Part shown: positions 17,372-25,978 of the stretch, in pieces
Numbering within the stretch: position 1 is the first letter of the stretch
Layout of the letters: each line of letters starts with the position of its first letter
Assembly (NCBI GenBank): GCA_047971145.1
Contig: JBKDZL010000084.1
Location: forward strand, 1-39,283
Direction: 5' to 3'
Length of the DNA stretch: 39,283 bases
Source of the DNA: JBKDZL01 sp047971145
Lineage (GTDB): Bacteria; Bacillota_I; Bacilli_A; Erysipelotrichales; Erysipelotrichaceae
Notes under the pieces: model-generated
Seen by the model: only the letters and a program-made list of their open reading frames with translations
The model's database searches: none
Told to the model about the DNA's origin: nothing
Made by a program: the position numbers and the translations under genes

Positions 17372-18067
17372 TTATACTCCAAAAGTTATAAACTGACTAA
17401 TCAGTAACAATAATAAATAATGCAGAGGATAAAATAAATAGAAAAAATATTTTAGATTAAGTTTGCCTTTGCGACCATTATAACAAAGTAAAAATGGTAG
17501 AGCCAACAAGCTGAAATATTGAACACTAAAGACTGAAGACGCTAAAACAATTAAACCAACAACAAAAGCTATCAATGCCTTATAATTAATATCATTTTTA
17601 TTTTTTCCATCATCAAAAATATAGGCAATTACAGGCAAACTACTACCAATTACTCCATAGTCCATATTAGTATAGTGTGATAGAAATACTGCCCCAATCA
17701 TTACAAGTATAGTCTGTAACAAATAAATAAGTTTTTGTTCTTTTAGATAGCGCTTAATGGGGATAATTAAGGCAATAGAGCAAGAAAAAGTAATCATTAT
17801 ATTACCCCAAATTCTATCGCCAAAAAGGTAAGTAAAAATCATCATAATGATACCAGCTATAAACATTCTTAAGAAATAATCTTTTTCATTTCTTGTATAT
17901 TTCATCCCAATATAAATAAAATAAGCAAAAATAGGAAAAGAAATTCTCCCAATAATTCTTAAGAAAATAACATTAGGAAATAACAAATAACCAATATGAT
18001 CTATCAACATAGAAATAGCCGCAATAATTTTTAATTGATTGGCATTTAAAGAAAGAATATTTTTCAT
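17372..18067 (-). CDS. TraX-family membrane protein
   Basis: A 231-residue polytopic membrane protein with about seven hydrophobic segments. The N-terminal LKIIAAISMLIDHIGYLLFP followed by LRIIGRISFPIFAYFIYIG is the signature of the TraX family (PF05857). TraX acetylates F-pilin in F plasmids, but chromosomal Bacillota members are widespread and their role is unknown; they are often thought of as acyltransferases. It sits between metG (18 bases) and mnmG (9 bases) in one transcription unit, with nothing conjugative nearby. Confidence 0.85.
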   Translation of the reverse strand: MKNILSLNANQLKIIAAISMLIDHIGYLLFPNVIFLRIIGRISFPIFAYFIYIGMKYTRNEKDYFLRMFIAGIIMMIFTYLFGDRIWGNIMITFSCSIALIIPIKRYLKEQKLIYLLQTILVMIGAVFLSHYTNMDYGVIGSSLPVIAYIFDDGKNKNDINYKALIAFVVGLIVLASSVFSVQYFSLLALPFLLCYNGRKGKLNLKYFFYLFYPLHYLLLLLISQFITFGV

Positions 18068-18085
18068 AATATTTCTAAAAAGCTA

Positions 18086-19984
18086 CTAGCTAATACTATC
18101 TCCTGCTTGTAAGTTTTTAAATTCGATTAACTCTAGAGTCTCACCCTCACCAACTAAAACCATACCTTGAGAAATAACACCTCTGATTTTGACTTCCTTT
18201 AAATTGGTAATTATTGCGAGTTTCTTACCTACTAAAGTTTGAGGTTGATAGAATTCTGCAATACCACTCACTACTTGAATTATTCTATCTCCAATATTGA
18301 TTTGTGATACCAGTAATTTATCAGCTTTTTGATGTTTTTCACACTTGATTATCTCACCTACAACTATTTCTAACTTACTAAAATCATCAAAGCTTATTTC
18401 AGCTTTATGTAATTTAGGCTCTGCCTCAAGATCTTTCAATAATTCCTCAGCATCAATTCTTGCGAATAAAATATCTGGTTTTTCAATTAATTTAATTTCC
18501 TGTTCTAAATTACCAAAACTAGATAAACTATCATATGATTTCTCTGAAGTATTTAAATAGCCTAAAATCTTTTCACTAGTTTCAGGAATAAAAGCTGATA
18601 ATAAAATAGCGCTATATCTAATACCTTCTAAAAGGGTATAAAGAACACTCTGTAATCGCTCATGTTGTTCACTATTTTTACCTAATAGCCAAGGCTCAGT
18701 TTCATCAACGTATTTATTTAAGCGTTTAACCAATTCCATAATTTCACTAATAGCATTAGCTACTTTTAAATCAGCCATGGCTATGGAAACTTTATCTTTA
18801 GTGCTAAGAGCCATCTTAGCAATTTGCTCATCAAGAGGATCATTGACTTTAGTGTTGATAATATGACCATTAAAATATTTGTTGGACATAGAAATAGTTC
18901 TATTAACTAAGTTCCCTAAAGTGTTAGCTAAATCAGAATTAATACGCTCTATCATAACGGCATAACTTAAACTACCATCTTGGGCAAAAGGCATTTCATG
19001 TAGACAATAATATCTCACAGCATCAACACCAAAAGTATTTACTAAATCATCGGTGTAGATAACATTACCTTTGGATTTGCTCATTTTTCCACCACTCATT
19101 AGTAACCAAGGATGGCCAAATATTTTTTTAGGTAGCTCAATATCTAAAGCCATTAGCATAATAGGCCAGTAGAGGGTATGAAATCTTAAAATATCTTTGC
19201 CTATTAAGTGGACATCGGCAGGCCAATATTTTTTAAACATCGGGCCAGAATTACCATCAACATCATAATCAATACCTGTAATATAATTGCTGAGGGCATC
19301 AATCCAAACATATACTACATGATTAGAATCAAAATCTACCGGTATACCCCATTTAAAAGATGTACGACTAACACATAAATCTTGTAGACCAGGTTTAAGG
19401 AAGTTATTAATCATTTCATTTTTACGTGATTCTGGTTGAATAAAATGAGGGTTTTCTGCAATGTGTTGCATTAAGCGATCTTGATATTTACTTAATCTAA
19501 AAAAGTAAGCTTCTTCTGAGGAAGATTCTAGCTCTTTATTACAATCAGGACATTTATTATTTTCTACTTGGCTATTGGTAAAAAATGATTCACAGTCTTT
19601 ACAATATAAACCTTCATAAAATCCTTTGTAAATGTCTTTTTGCTCATATAGTTTTTTAAATATTTTTTGTACTTGCTTTTGATGATTGGCATCAGTGGTT
19701 CTGATAAATTTATCATAGCTAACATTTACCAAATCAAATTGTTCTTTAATAATCGCAGCTATTTCATCAGCATATGTTTTTGGATCTTTTCCAGCTCTTT
19801 TAGCATTATCTTCAATTTTTTGTCCATGCTCATCAGTACCAGTTTGGAAGTAAACATCATAACCAATTAAGCGCTGATAGCGACAAATAGCATCAGCTAA
19901 AATCAACTCATAAACATTACCAATATGAGGCTTACCTGAAGTATAGGCGATGGCTGAGCTCAAATAAAAAGTTTTTTTACTCAT
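18086..19984 (-). CDS. metG: Methionyl-tRNA synthetase
   Basis: Charges tRNA-Met. The HIGH-type motif is PHIGN at 19-23 and the KMSKS motif is at 300-304. A knuckle of four cysteines (C128, C131, C145, C148) marks a zinc site. The C-terminal 100 residues form an OB-fold tRNA-binding domain (EIVVGEIIKCEKHQKADKLL and onward), so the fused dimeric form is present. At 632 residues it is full length. The start overlaps the DUF3284 stop by 8 bases, indicating translational coupling. Confidence 0.97.
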   Translation of the reverse strand: MSKKTFYLSSAIAYTSGKPHIGNVYELILADAICRYQRLIGYDVYFQTGTDEHGQKIEDNAKRAGKDPKTYADEIAAIIKEQFDLVNVSYDKFIRTTDANHQKQVQKIFKKLYEQKDIYKGFYEGLYCKDCESFFTNSQVENNKCPDCNKELESSSEEAYFFRLSKYQDRLMQHIAENPHFIQPESRKNEMINNFLKPGLQDLCVSRTSFKWGIPVDFDSNHVVYVWIDALSNYITGIDYDVDGNSGPMFKKYWPADVHLIGKDILRFHTLYWPIMLMALDIELPKKIFGHPWLLMSGGKMSKSKGNVIYTDDLVNTFGVDAVRYYCLHEMPFAQDGSLSYAVMIERINSDLANTLGNLVNRTISMSNKYFNGHIINTKVNDPLDEQIAKMALSTKDKVSIAMADLKVANAISEIMELVKRLNKYVDETEPWLLGKNSEQHERLQSVLYTLLEGIRYSAILLSAFIPETSEKILGYLNTSEKSYDSLSSFGNLEQEIKLIEKPDILFARIDAEELLKDLEAEPKLHKAEISFDDFSKLEIVVGEIIKCEKHQKADKLLVSQINIGDRIIQVVSGIAEFYQPQTLVGKKLAIITNLKEVKIRGVISQGMVLVGEGETLELIEFKNLQAGDSIS

Positions 19985-20423
19985 TTTCGCTCTCCTTTAA
20001 ACTCTTGTTGTAGATATACTCTTCCATGGCATATAACATTTTTTTAACTCTTCTTTTTTGTTTGGCTTTAAAAAATATTGCTGTAAAATAGTAACTTAAT
20101 TTATCAATAAAGTTTTTGAACTGATAGTCTTCCAAATAAGTAACGCTAATACCTTCATCATTTTCTGTGATAAGATAACTCATTTTAGTTGAGCCACCTC
20201 TTAAAGTTGTAATTGTTGAAGTAAACTCTTTTGGATAGTCTGCTACATCTATCATTACTTTGACACTTCTAGTATTTTTACCACCTGAGCGAAGATTTTT
20301 TTCATAACTCATACCGGCTTTTAAGTGTTTAATTTTTGGTTTTTTCATTTCTACCTTTACTGATTCTTCTAATAAATCATAGAATTCATTGGCAGTTACT
20401 TGTAAATCAGCTTTGCATCTCAT
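19977..20423 (-). CDS. DUF3284 family protein
   Basis: A 148-residue soluble protein matching my recollection of the DUF3284 family, found in lactic acid bacteria and relatives, often near sugar genes. It has no transmembrane segment; the C-terminal part is basic (FKAKQKRRVKKML) and the fold resembles a START-like barrel (SYLITENDEGISVTYLEDY). The function is unknown. It is the first gene of the metG-traX-mnmG run, with GAGGT about 10 bases before the ATG. Confidence 0.7.
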   Translation of the reverse strand: MRCKADLQVTANEFYDLLEESVKVEMKKPKIKHLKAGMSYEKNLRSGGKNTRSVKVMIDVADYPKEFTSTITTLRGGSTKMSYLITENDEGISVTYLEDYQFKNFIDKLSYYFTAIFFKAKQKRRVKKMLYAMEEYIYNKSLKESENE

Positions 20424-20448
20424 AATTTTTTACCTCGATCATATATTT

Positions 20449-20454
20449 ATTATA
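20449..20454 (-). promoter_or_regulatory. Promoter -10 of the DUF3284-metG-traX-mnmG unit
   Basis: On the minus strand a consensus TATAAT lies 26-31 bases before the DUF3284 start, in the 40-base gap behind yigZ. I cannot place a convincing -35, which would fall in the yigZ end. Confidence 0.45.
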
Positions 20455-20463
20455 CAATAAATT

Positions 20464-21069
20464 TTAGTCTTTAATTACTTTTATTGTTCTGCTGGCGAGT
20501 GGTTTTATTCCGCCACTTAACTCAATTAATTGGTTGTTTAAGTTTTCATTGAAGCTGTAGTACTCAAAGCTTACTTGCAAATCATAGTTAGTTTTTACTA
20601 AGAAATTATTAGTCTGTTTTAATAAGTGGCTAATACTATCAGCTAAAGTGTAGTCCACAGTTAAAGAAAAAATCGTTGTTTCCACTTTTTCTACTAAGGG
20701 TAGTTCTTTAATATTACTTGCTACACAAGAGCGATAGGCTCGAGTTAGTCCACCAGCTCCAAGTTTAATACCACCAAAATAGCGTACAACTACTACTAAA
20801 ATTTCATCCAAATTATTTTTTTGTAAAACATCTAACATAGGAAAGCCTGCAGTTTTATTAGGTTCTCCATCATCAGAAAAACGCTCAGAGTTTTCAGATA
20901 ATACTCTAAGGGCATAACAGTGATGGTTGGCTTTAGGGTGCTCTATTTTTAGCTGAGCTAGTAATTCTTGACCATGTTTATAACTTGTTATCGGATAAAA
21001 ATAAGTAATAAAGCGACTTTTATTTATGATGTTTTCAAATTGATAAGTTTTTGGCAAATATTTACGCAT
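20464..21069 (-). CDS. YigZ/IMPACT family protein
   Basis: A 201-residue member of the UPF0029/IMPACT family. The diagnostic block is SERFSDDGEPNKTAGFPML followed by VVVVRYFGGIKLGAGGLTRAYR. The N-terminal domain is the conserved fold and the C-terminal domain (about 137-201) resembles an elongation-factor G domain IV-like module. The cellular role in bacteria is unsettled, with nucleic-acid binding proposed. It diverges from the SemiSWEET gene, with facing promoters in about 60 bases. Confidence 0.9.
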   Translation of the reverse strand: MRKYLPKTYQFENIINKSRFITYFYPITSYKHGQELLAQLKIEHPKANHHCYALRVLSENSERFSDDGEPNKTAGFPMLDVLQKNNLDEILVVVVRYFGGIKLGAGGLTRAYRSCVASNIKELPLVEKVETTIFSLTVDYTLADSISHLLKQTNNFLVKTNYDLQVSFEYYSFNENLNNQLIELSGGIKPLASRTIKVIKD

Positions 21070-21098
21070 ACTAATAGTTTAACATATTTGTGATGTGC

Positions 21099-21104
21099 TA
21101 TAAT
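21099..21104 (+). promoter_or_regulatory. Extended -10 promoter of SemiSWEET
   Basis: TATAAT with a TGC extension (21096-21098) lies 24 bases before the SemiSWEET start. AAGGAG follows at 21117-21122. Confidence 0.6.
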
Positions 21105-21128
21105 AAAACAGTTATAAGGAGAAAATTT

Positions 21129-21374
21129 ATGGAATACATTGGTGTTGTTGCGGCGATATTAACTACAGTGTCTTTTTTACCTCAAGCAATTAAAGTAATT
21201 TCTACTAAAGATACTTCGGGGATATCATTAATTATGTATAGTTTATTTTTAGTTGGTGTATTTTTGTGGTTTATTTATGGACTTTATATTAAAGATATGT
21301 CAGTTATTGGTGCTAATGCCATTACTTTTTGTTTTGCAGCAATAGTTTGGTTTTGTAAAGTTAAATATAAATAA
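21129..21374 (+). CDS. SemiSWEET/PQ-loop sugar transporter
   Basis: An 81-residue three-helix membrane protein of the SemiSWEET family, half of a SWEET transporter that works as a dimer to pass small sugars down a gradient. TTVSFLPQAIKVISTKDTSG is the PQ-loop of helix 1, and the conserved asparagine of helix 3 is in GANAITF. I start at ATG 21129 because AAGGAG lies 6 bases upstream and the earlier in-frame ATG at 21090 is upstream of the promoter. It is monocistronic, opposite to yigZ. Confidence 0.9.
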   Translation: MEYIGVVAAILTTVSFLPQAIKVISTKDTSGISLIMYSLFLVGVFLWFIYGLYIKDMSVIGANAITFCFAAIVWFCKVKYK

Positions 21375-21473
21375 TAAAAAATCATATCAAGACTTTTTCT
21401 AATTGGTCCTGAAAGGGATTTTTATAATTTGTCACTATCGCTATCGCTATCGATTACTTGAAATGCATAAAGA

Positions 21474-22223
21474 TTATTTTTGAATATTGGCAAAATTAGT
21501 AATCAATAGATTAATTGTTAATTGGACAATAACTTGTGAGTCTAAAAATTGAGCTTTTTGGTCTAAGTTAAAAGTTGGTAATATTAATGTTCCGTCACAT
21601 TTATGTAAATACTTAAATTTATCATTTTGGGTGAAAATAATATTTTTTGAACCTGTTTTTAGGGTTATTTCAAAAGCATTAACGATATGTTCGGTTACAC
21701 CAGATAAACTTAAGTAGATGTTTAAATCATTTTTTTTGCTCATATTAGCTTTTTCATAAATTAAATTAGTGTTGTCGATAACTTCACTATCAATGCCTAA
21801 GGCTGCCAGTTTACATGATAAATAAGTGGCAGTTAGTCCAGTTTCATGAAAACCATAAATTTTAATTTTATTTGCTTGTGATATTAGATTGTATAAATTA
21901 TTAACTACATCTGCAGTTAAGGTATTAGGTATCTTTTGAAAAGCACCAAGATAAATCTCTAAGGGTTCTTGGTTGTTTTTCTCAGCGCTGCTGCCAGATA
22001 TTAAATGTTTTGCTAGATTGTATTTAAATTCAGAGTAGCCATCATAACCAACCTTTTGACAGAAACGTAATAATACTGACTTTGACACTCCTATAGCTTT
22101 GGCTGCGCCAATAATATTGTTGATGACAATTACTTTGGGTGTATTTAAAATTACAGTTTTAATTTTTTCTTCTGACTTTGTTAAAGACAGTTTACTTTGA
22201 CTTATTTTTTCAATAGGATTCAT
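21474..22223 (-). CDS. RpiR-family sugar-responsive regulator (GH1 locus)
   Basis: A second RpiR regulator with an HTH domain (VLLRFCQKVGYDGYSEFKYNL) and a C-terminal SIS domain (about 100-235). The segment FCQKxGYxGxSEFKY is shared with the regulator at 11180-11938, but the SIS domains differ. AGAGGT lies 4 bases before the ATG at 22223; an in-frame GTG at 22229 overlaps that site, so I use the ATG (249 residues). It diverges from the GH1 gene and is its likely regulator. I could not find the TGAAA-N4-TTTCA motif in this spacer. Confidence 0.9.
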   Translation of the reverse strand: MNPIEKISQSKLSLTKSEEKIKTVILNTPKVIVINNIIGAAKAIGVSKSVLLRFCQKVGYDGYSEFKYNLAKHLISGSSAEKNNQEPLEIYLGAFQKIPNTLTADVVNNLYNLISQANKIKIYGFHETGLTATYLSCKLAALGIDSEVIDNTNLIYEKANMSKKNDLNIYLSLSGVTEHIVNAFEITLKTGSKNIIFTQNDKFKYLHKCDGTLILPTFNLDQKAQFLDSQVIVQLTINLLITNFANIQK

Positions 22224-22321
22224 CGTCACCTCTATAATAATTTTAGCACATTTAAAAAGAAGATTAAAATTATAGTTACTTCGACTATTAAATTTAGGTA
22301 AAAATTTTCATGATAATTTTG

Positions 22322-22327
22322 TATAAT
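22322..22327 (+). promoter_or_regulatory. GH1 gene promoter -10
   Basis: TATAAT lies 34 bases before the GH1 start. The -35 is weak, which would suit a regulated promoter. A short inverted repeat, ATAGT-N7-ACTAT, lies at about 22272-22288 but is too short to call. Confidence 0.4.
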
Positions 22328-22361
22328 TAAATTGAGTTTAGACCATAAAAGGAGGAACAAT

Positions 22362-23774
22362 ATGGGATTTCCAAAAGGATTTTTGTGGGGTGGTGCTACG
22401 GCAGCAAATCAGTATGAGGGAGCATATGATGTTGATGGTAGAGGTTTAGCTAATGTAGATATCATGCCTCATGGTGCTGATAGATTTGCAGTAGGAACTG
22501 GTAAAATAATTAACTATAATATGGATGATAAATACTATTATCCAGGTCATGTGGCAGTTGATTTTTATCATCGATATCAAGAAGATATTGCTTTAATGGC
22601 TGAAATGGGTTTTAAAACCTTTAGATTGAGTATTGCTTGGACAAGGATTTTCCCTAAGGGAGATGAATTAGAGCCTAATGAAAAAGGTTTAGAATTTTAT
22701 GATAAAGTTTTTGATGAGTGTGCTAAGTATGGTATTGAGCCCTTAGTAACAATAACTCATTTTGATTTTCCTACTTATTTAGCTACTGAGTATGGTGGTT
22801 GGAAAAATAGAGAAATTATTGAATTATATAAAAGATTTGTCACTGTTTTATTTAAACGCTATAAAGGAAAAGTAAAGTATTGGTTAACTTTTAATGAGAT
22901 TAATATTATTTTACATATGCCATTTATGGGAGCAGGAGTAACTGATGGTAATAAAGCTGATCTTTATAAAGCCATTCATCATGAATTAGTTGCCTCAGCT
23001 TGGGCTACTAAAATCGCTCATGAAATTGACCCTAATAATATGGTTGGTTGTATGTTGGCTGGAATGATGTTATATCCTTACACTTGTAGTCCTGATGATG
23101 TTTGGGGCACTTACAAAGCAATGAGGAAGAACTTTTTCTTTATCGATGTACAAGCGAGAGGATATTATCCTAACTATGCTTTAAAAGAGTTTGAAAGAGA
23201 AAATATTGATGTTGGTATGAGTGAGGAAGATAAGAAAATCTTGAAGGATCATCCAGTTGACTTTATTTCTTTCTCTTATTACTCTACTAATGTTGTCGCA
23301 ACTGATCCTGAGGTATTAAAAAATGCTGATGGCAATATGATGAAAGGTGTTAAAAATCCTCATTTAAAAGCTAGTGAGTGGGGTTGGCCAATTGATCCTA
23401 AAGGTTTTAGGACAATACTGAATACTTTATATGAGCGCTATCAAAAACCATTGTTTGTAGTTGAGAATGGATTGGGTGCTAAAGATGAGCTAGTTAATGG
23501 CACAGTAAATGATGATTATCGTATTGATTATTTAAGATCACATATTGAAGAAATGAAAAAAGCAGTGGAATTAGATGGGGTTGAACTTTTAGGTTATACA
23601 CCTTGGGGTTGTATTGATTTAATTAGTGCCTCAACCGGTGAGATGAGTAAACGTTACGGTTTTGTATATGTTGATAGAGATGATCAAGGAAAAGGAACCT
23701 TAGATCGATATAAAAAGAAATCGTTTTACTGGTATCAAAAAGTTATTAATACTAATGGTGAAGATTTAAAATAA
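22362..23774 (+). CDS. GH1 6-phospho-beta-glucosidase
   Basis: Family 1 glycosidase that cleaves intracellular phosphorylated beta-glucosides delivered by a PTS. Acid/base Glu179 is in TFNEIN and nucleophile Glu368 in VVENG. The loop SASTGEMSKRYGFVYVD carries the Ser-x-Lys-x-Tyr phosphate-binding residues (S424, K430, Y432) that mark 6-phospho-glycosidases, not plain beta-glucosidases. I start at ATG 22362 with GGAGG at 22351-22355, which gives 470 residues. No PTS permease is directly attached; the nearest is the EIIC at 27252. Confidence 0.92.
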   Translation: MGFPKGFLWGGATAANQYEGAYDVDGRGLANVDIMPHGADRFAVGTGKIINYNMDDKYYYPGHVAVDFYHRYQEDIALMAEMGFKTFRLSIAWTRIFPKGDELEPNEKGLEFYDKVFDECAKYGIEPLVTITHFDFPTYLATEYGGWKNREIIELYKRFVTVLFKRYKGKVKYWLTFNEINIILHMPFMGAGVTDGNKADLYKAIHHELVASAWATKIAHEIDPNNMVGCMLAGMMLYPYTCSPDDVWGTYKAMRKNFFFIDVQARGYYPNYALKEFERENIDVGMSEEDKKILKDHPVDFISFSYYSTNVVATDPEVLKNADGNMMKGVKNPHLKASEWGWPIDPKGFRTILNTLYERYQKPLFVVENGLGAKDELVNGTVNDDYRIDYLRSHIEEMKKAVELDGVELLGYTPWGCIDLISASTGEMSKRYGFVYVDRDDQGKGTLDRYKKKSFYWYQKVINTNGEDLK

Positions 23775-23796
23775 TAATTTAATTTCACTTTAATTG

Positions 23797-23829
23797 AAAT
23801 ACAACCATATTTATAATGGTTGTATTTTT
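23797..23829 (+). terminator. Rho-independent terminator
   Basis: A perfect 12-bp stem (23797-23808 with 23816-23827), a 7-nt loop and a short T run follow the GH1 gene. The bases from here to the next promoter contain no gene that I can see. Confidence 0.85.
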
Positions 23830-23969
23830 AATTATGTTTAATAATTATTTATATGCAGCTATTGTGTTTTAATAATAACTTACTTTTAATTAAATAACGA
23901 AATCATATTTTGCATTAAAATAATTATATAAATAGATAAATCATTATAAAAATCTAAATATTTTTTTGT

Positions 23970-23975
23970 TATACT
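23970..23975 (+). promoter_or_regulatory. Extended -10 promoter of the MupG-ROK operon
   Basis: TATACT with a TGT extension (23967-23969) lies 20 bases before the start at 23995, with AAAGGAG at 23982-23988. Confidence 0.55.
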
Positions 23976-23994
23976 AAAAATAAAGGAGAATTCT

Positions 23995-25098
23995 ATGCTA
24001 GGTATATCATTATATCCCGACCAAACAAAATTTGAAGATGATGTAAAATATTTAGATTTAGCATTAAAATATGGGTTCAAAATAGTTTTTATGAGTATCT
24101 TACAGATTGATATAAATAATCCTAAAAAATCCATAAATAGAATTAAAGAATCAATTCAATATGCTAAAAAATTAAAAATGGAGGTCACATTAGATGTCCA
24201 TCCCTTTGTTTTTAAATATTTAAAAATAGCACCAACTAATTTGAAATATTTTTTTGAATTAGGCGTAACTACAATTAGAATTGACAGTAGTTTTGATGGA
24301 AAAACAGAAGCCGAAATGACTAACAATCCATATGGAATTAACATTGAATTAAACATGAGTAATAATACAAACTATTTAGATTTAATTCATTCATTTAACC
24401 CAAATAAAAAATATTTACGTGGTTCTCATAATTTTTATCCACAAAGACTAACAGGATTATCATTAAAATTATTTAAAGAATGTTCTCAAAGGTTTAGTGA
24501 TTTCAAAGTAAATAGTGCCGCCTTTATTACAGCGAAATCTGCCACTATATCTCCTTGGCCAATTGCCGAAGGCTTGTGCACATTAGAGCTACATAGAAGT
24601 TTGCCAATATCAACTCAAGTAAAACATTATAAAATGTTAAATTGTATTGATGATTTAATTATTGGTGATGCTTATGCCAGCGAGAGTGAATTACAAGCAA
24701 CTTCCGAAACATATAACTCAAAAATAGATACAATTAAAATAACAATTGCTGCTGAAACAAGTGAGCTAGAAAAAGAAATTATTTTTGAAAATGAGCACGA
24801 ATATCGTGGTGATACATCAGAATTTGTTATTAGATCAAGCAAGAGCAGATTAAAATATACTAAGGATCCACTACCAAAGAAAAAAGAACCTAAGAATATC
24901 AAAAAAGGTGATATTTTGATTTTAAATGAAGAATATGGCCAATATAAAGCTGAATTACAGATTTCTTTATGTGATAGGCAAGCTGATAGTAGAGTAAATG
25001 TGGTAGGTAGGATTATAAATACAGAAATGCTTTTATTATCTGAATTGAAGCCGTTTCAAAAATTTAAATTCGAGTGGATGGAAGATAATGATGAATAA
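23995..25098 (+). CDS. MupG-like (DUF871) 6-phospho-N-acetylmuramidase
   Basis: A 367-residue protein of the DUF871/MupG family, with a TIM-barrel N-terminal domain (about 1-235, starting MLGISLYPDQ) and a C-terminal cyclophilin-like domain (about 250-367, including RGDTSEFVIRSS and KKGDILILNEEYGQY). In Staphylococcus aureus MupG hydrolyses MurNAc-6-phosphate-GlcNAc taken up from peptidoglycan turnover. By family it should cut a phosphorylated disaccharide in the cytoplasm. It overlaps the ROK kinase by 11 bases, which suits phosphorylation of the released sugar. No MurQ etherase is in the window, so a substrate other than muropeptide sugar is possible. Confidence 0.85.
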   Translation: MLGISLYPDQTKFEDDVKYLDLALKYGFKIVFMSILQIDINNPKKSINRIKESIQYAKKLKMEVTLDVHPFVFKYLKIAPTNLKYFFELGVTTIRIDSSFDGKTEAEMTNNPYGINIELNMSNNTNYLDLIHSFNPNKKYLRGSHNFYPQRLTGLSLKLFKECSQRFSDFKVNSAAFITAKSATISPWPIAEGLCTLELHRSLPISTQVKHYKMLNCIDDLIIGDAYASESELQATSETYNSKIDTIKITIAAETSELEKEIIFENEHEYRGDTSEFVIRSSKSRLKYTKDPLPKKKEPKNIKKGDILILNEEYGQYKAELQISLCDRQADSRVNVVGRIINTEMLLLSELKPFQKFKFEWMEDNDE

Positions 25099-25978
25099 TT
25101 ATGTTGGTGTTGATATTGGAGGAACTAAACTAAAGATAGGAATAGTTAGTAAAGAAGGGACACTTATTGATTTTAAGGTATATGTCACTCCAACAAGCAA
25201 AGTTAAACTTACTGAGAAAATTAGTGAATATATTAAAGAAGCAAGTTGTAACATTGTTGGAATTGGTTTTAGTGTGCCTGGGGTCATTAAAGATAATGGT
25301 TATACGCTAACTAGCGGAGCAGTAAAATATCTTTTGAATTTAAATCTTAAAAAAGAATTTGAAGATTATTTTAATCTGCCGGTATCGGTAGAAAATGATG
25401 GTAGATGTGCAGCCTTAGCTGAGAAGTGGATAGGTGCTGCCAAGTGGGAAAAAAATTTTGTAGTTATTACTTTGGGGACAGCAATTGGTGGTGCTGTATT
25501 TTTCGATGGAAAATTACAAAGAGGTTTTTCTGGTCTAACTGGTTCATTTGGGTTAATGTTGGCAACCCTTAGTGAGAACGAATTAAAAGAAAAGACTTTT
25601 GATTATCATGCTGCCACAGTGGGCGGTTTATGTAGACAATATAGTTATCGTGTTAAAGAAAAAGTTTTAGATGCTAAAGAGATTATTTTTAGAGCAAAAA
25701 ACAATGATGAAATTGCGAAAGAGTGCTTAAATAATTTTTGTTATGCAGTAGCAATTCTTTGTATAAATATTGCTGTTTCATTAAATCCTGAGTCAATCTA
25801 CTTAGGGGGTGGAATAAGTGAAAATAAAGAAATAATCTCAGAAATTAAATCAAAATATCTAAAGATTATTGATAATATTAAAGTGTTAGGTTTATTGGAG
25901 ATGAGCAGCTTAAAAGTGTGTGAATCCAAAAATAATGCTGGACTAATTGGTGCTGTGTACTCACACTTACATCTATAA
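25088..25978 (+). CDS. ROK-family sugar kinase (MupG operon)
   Basis: A 296-residue ATP-dependent sugar kinase. The phosphate loop is VDIGGTKLKIG and the probable catalytic base is Asp104 in ENDGRCAA. The canonical ROK zinc motif (CxCGxxGCxE) is absent, as in some beta-glucoside and glucose kinases. It overlaps the MupG-like gene by 11 bases, so the product of that enzyme is its likely substrate; GlcNAc would fit a MurNAc-6P-GlcNAc route. It also overlaps the convergent AraC gene by 6 bases, with no terminator visible between. Confidence 0.85.
   Translation: MMNNYVGVDIGGTKLKIGIVSKEGTLIDFKVYVTPTSKVKLTEKISEYIKEASCNIVGIGFSVPGVIKDNGYTLTSGAVKYLLNLNLKKEFEDYFNLPVSVENDGRCAALAEKWIGAAKWEKNFVVITLGTAIGGAVFFDGKLQRGFSGLTGSFGLMLATLSENELKEKTFDYHAATVGGLCRQYSYRVKEKVLDAKEIIFRAKNNDEIAKECLNNFCYAVAILCINIAVSLNPESIYLGGGISENKEIISEIKSKYLKIIDNIKVLGLLEMSSLKVCESKNNAGLIGAVYSHLHL

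Noticed and set aside
17372..18067. TraX-like gene as evidence of a conjugative element
   Set aside because: It lies within a housekeeping operon and no relaxase, pilus or mobilisation genes are nearby.
21435..21452. Triple CTATCG repeat downstream of SemiSWEET
   Set aside because: Three units of six bases outside any gene are too short to claim phase variation or regulation.
22272..22288. ATAGT-N7-ACTAT as operator of the second RpiR
   Set aside because: Five-base AT-rich arms are expected by chance in this sequence; mentioned only as a weak candidate.
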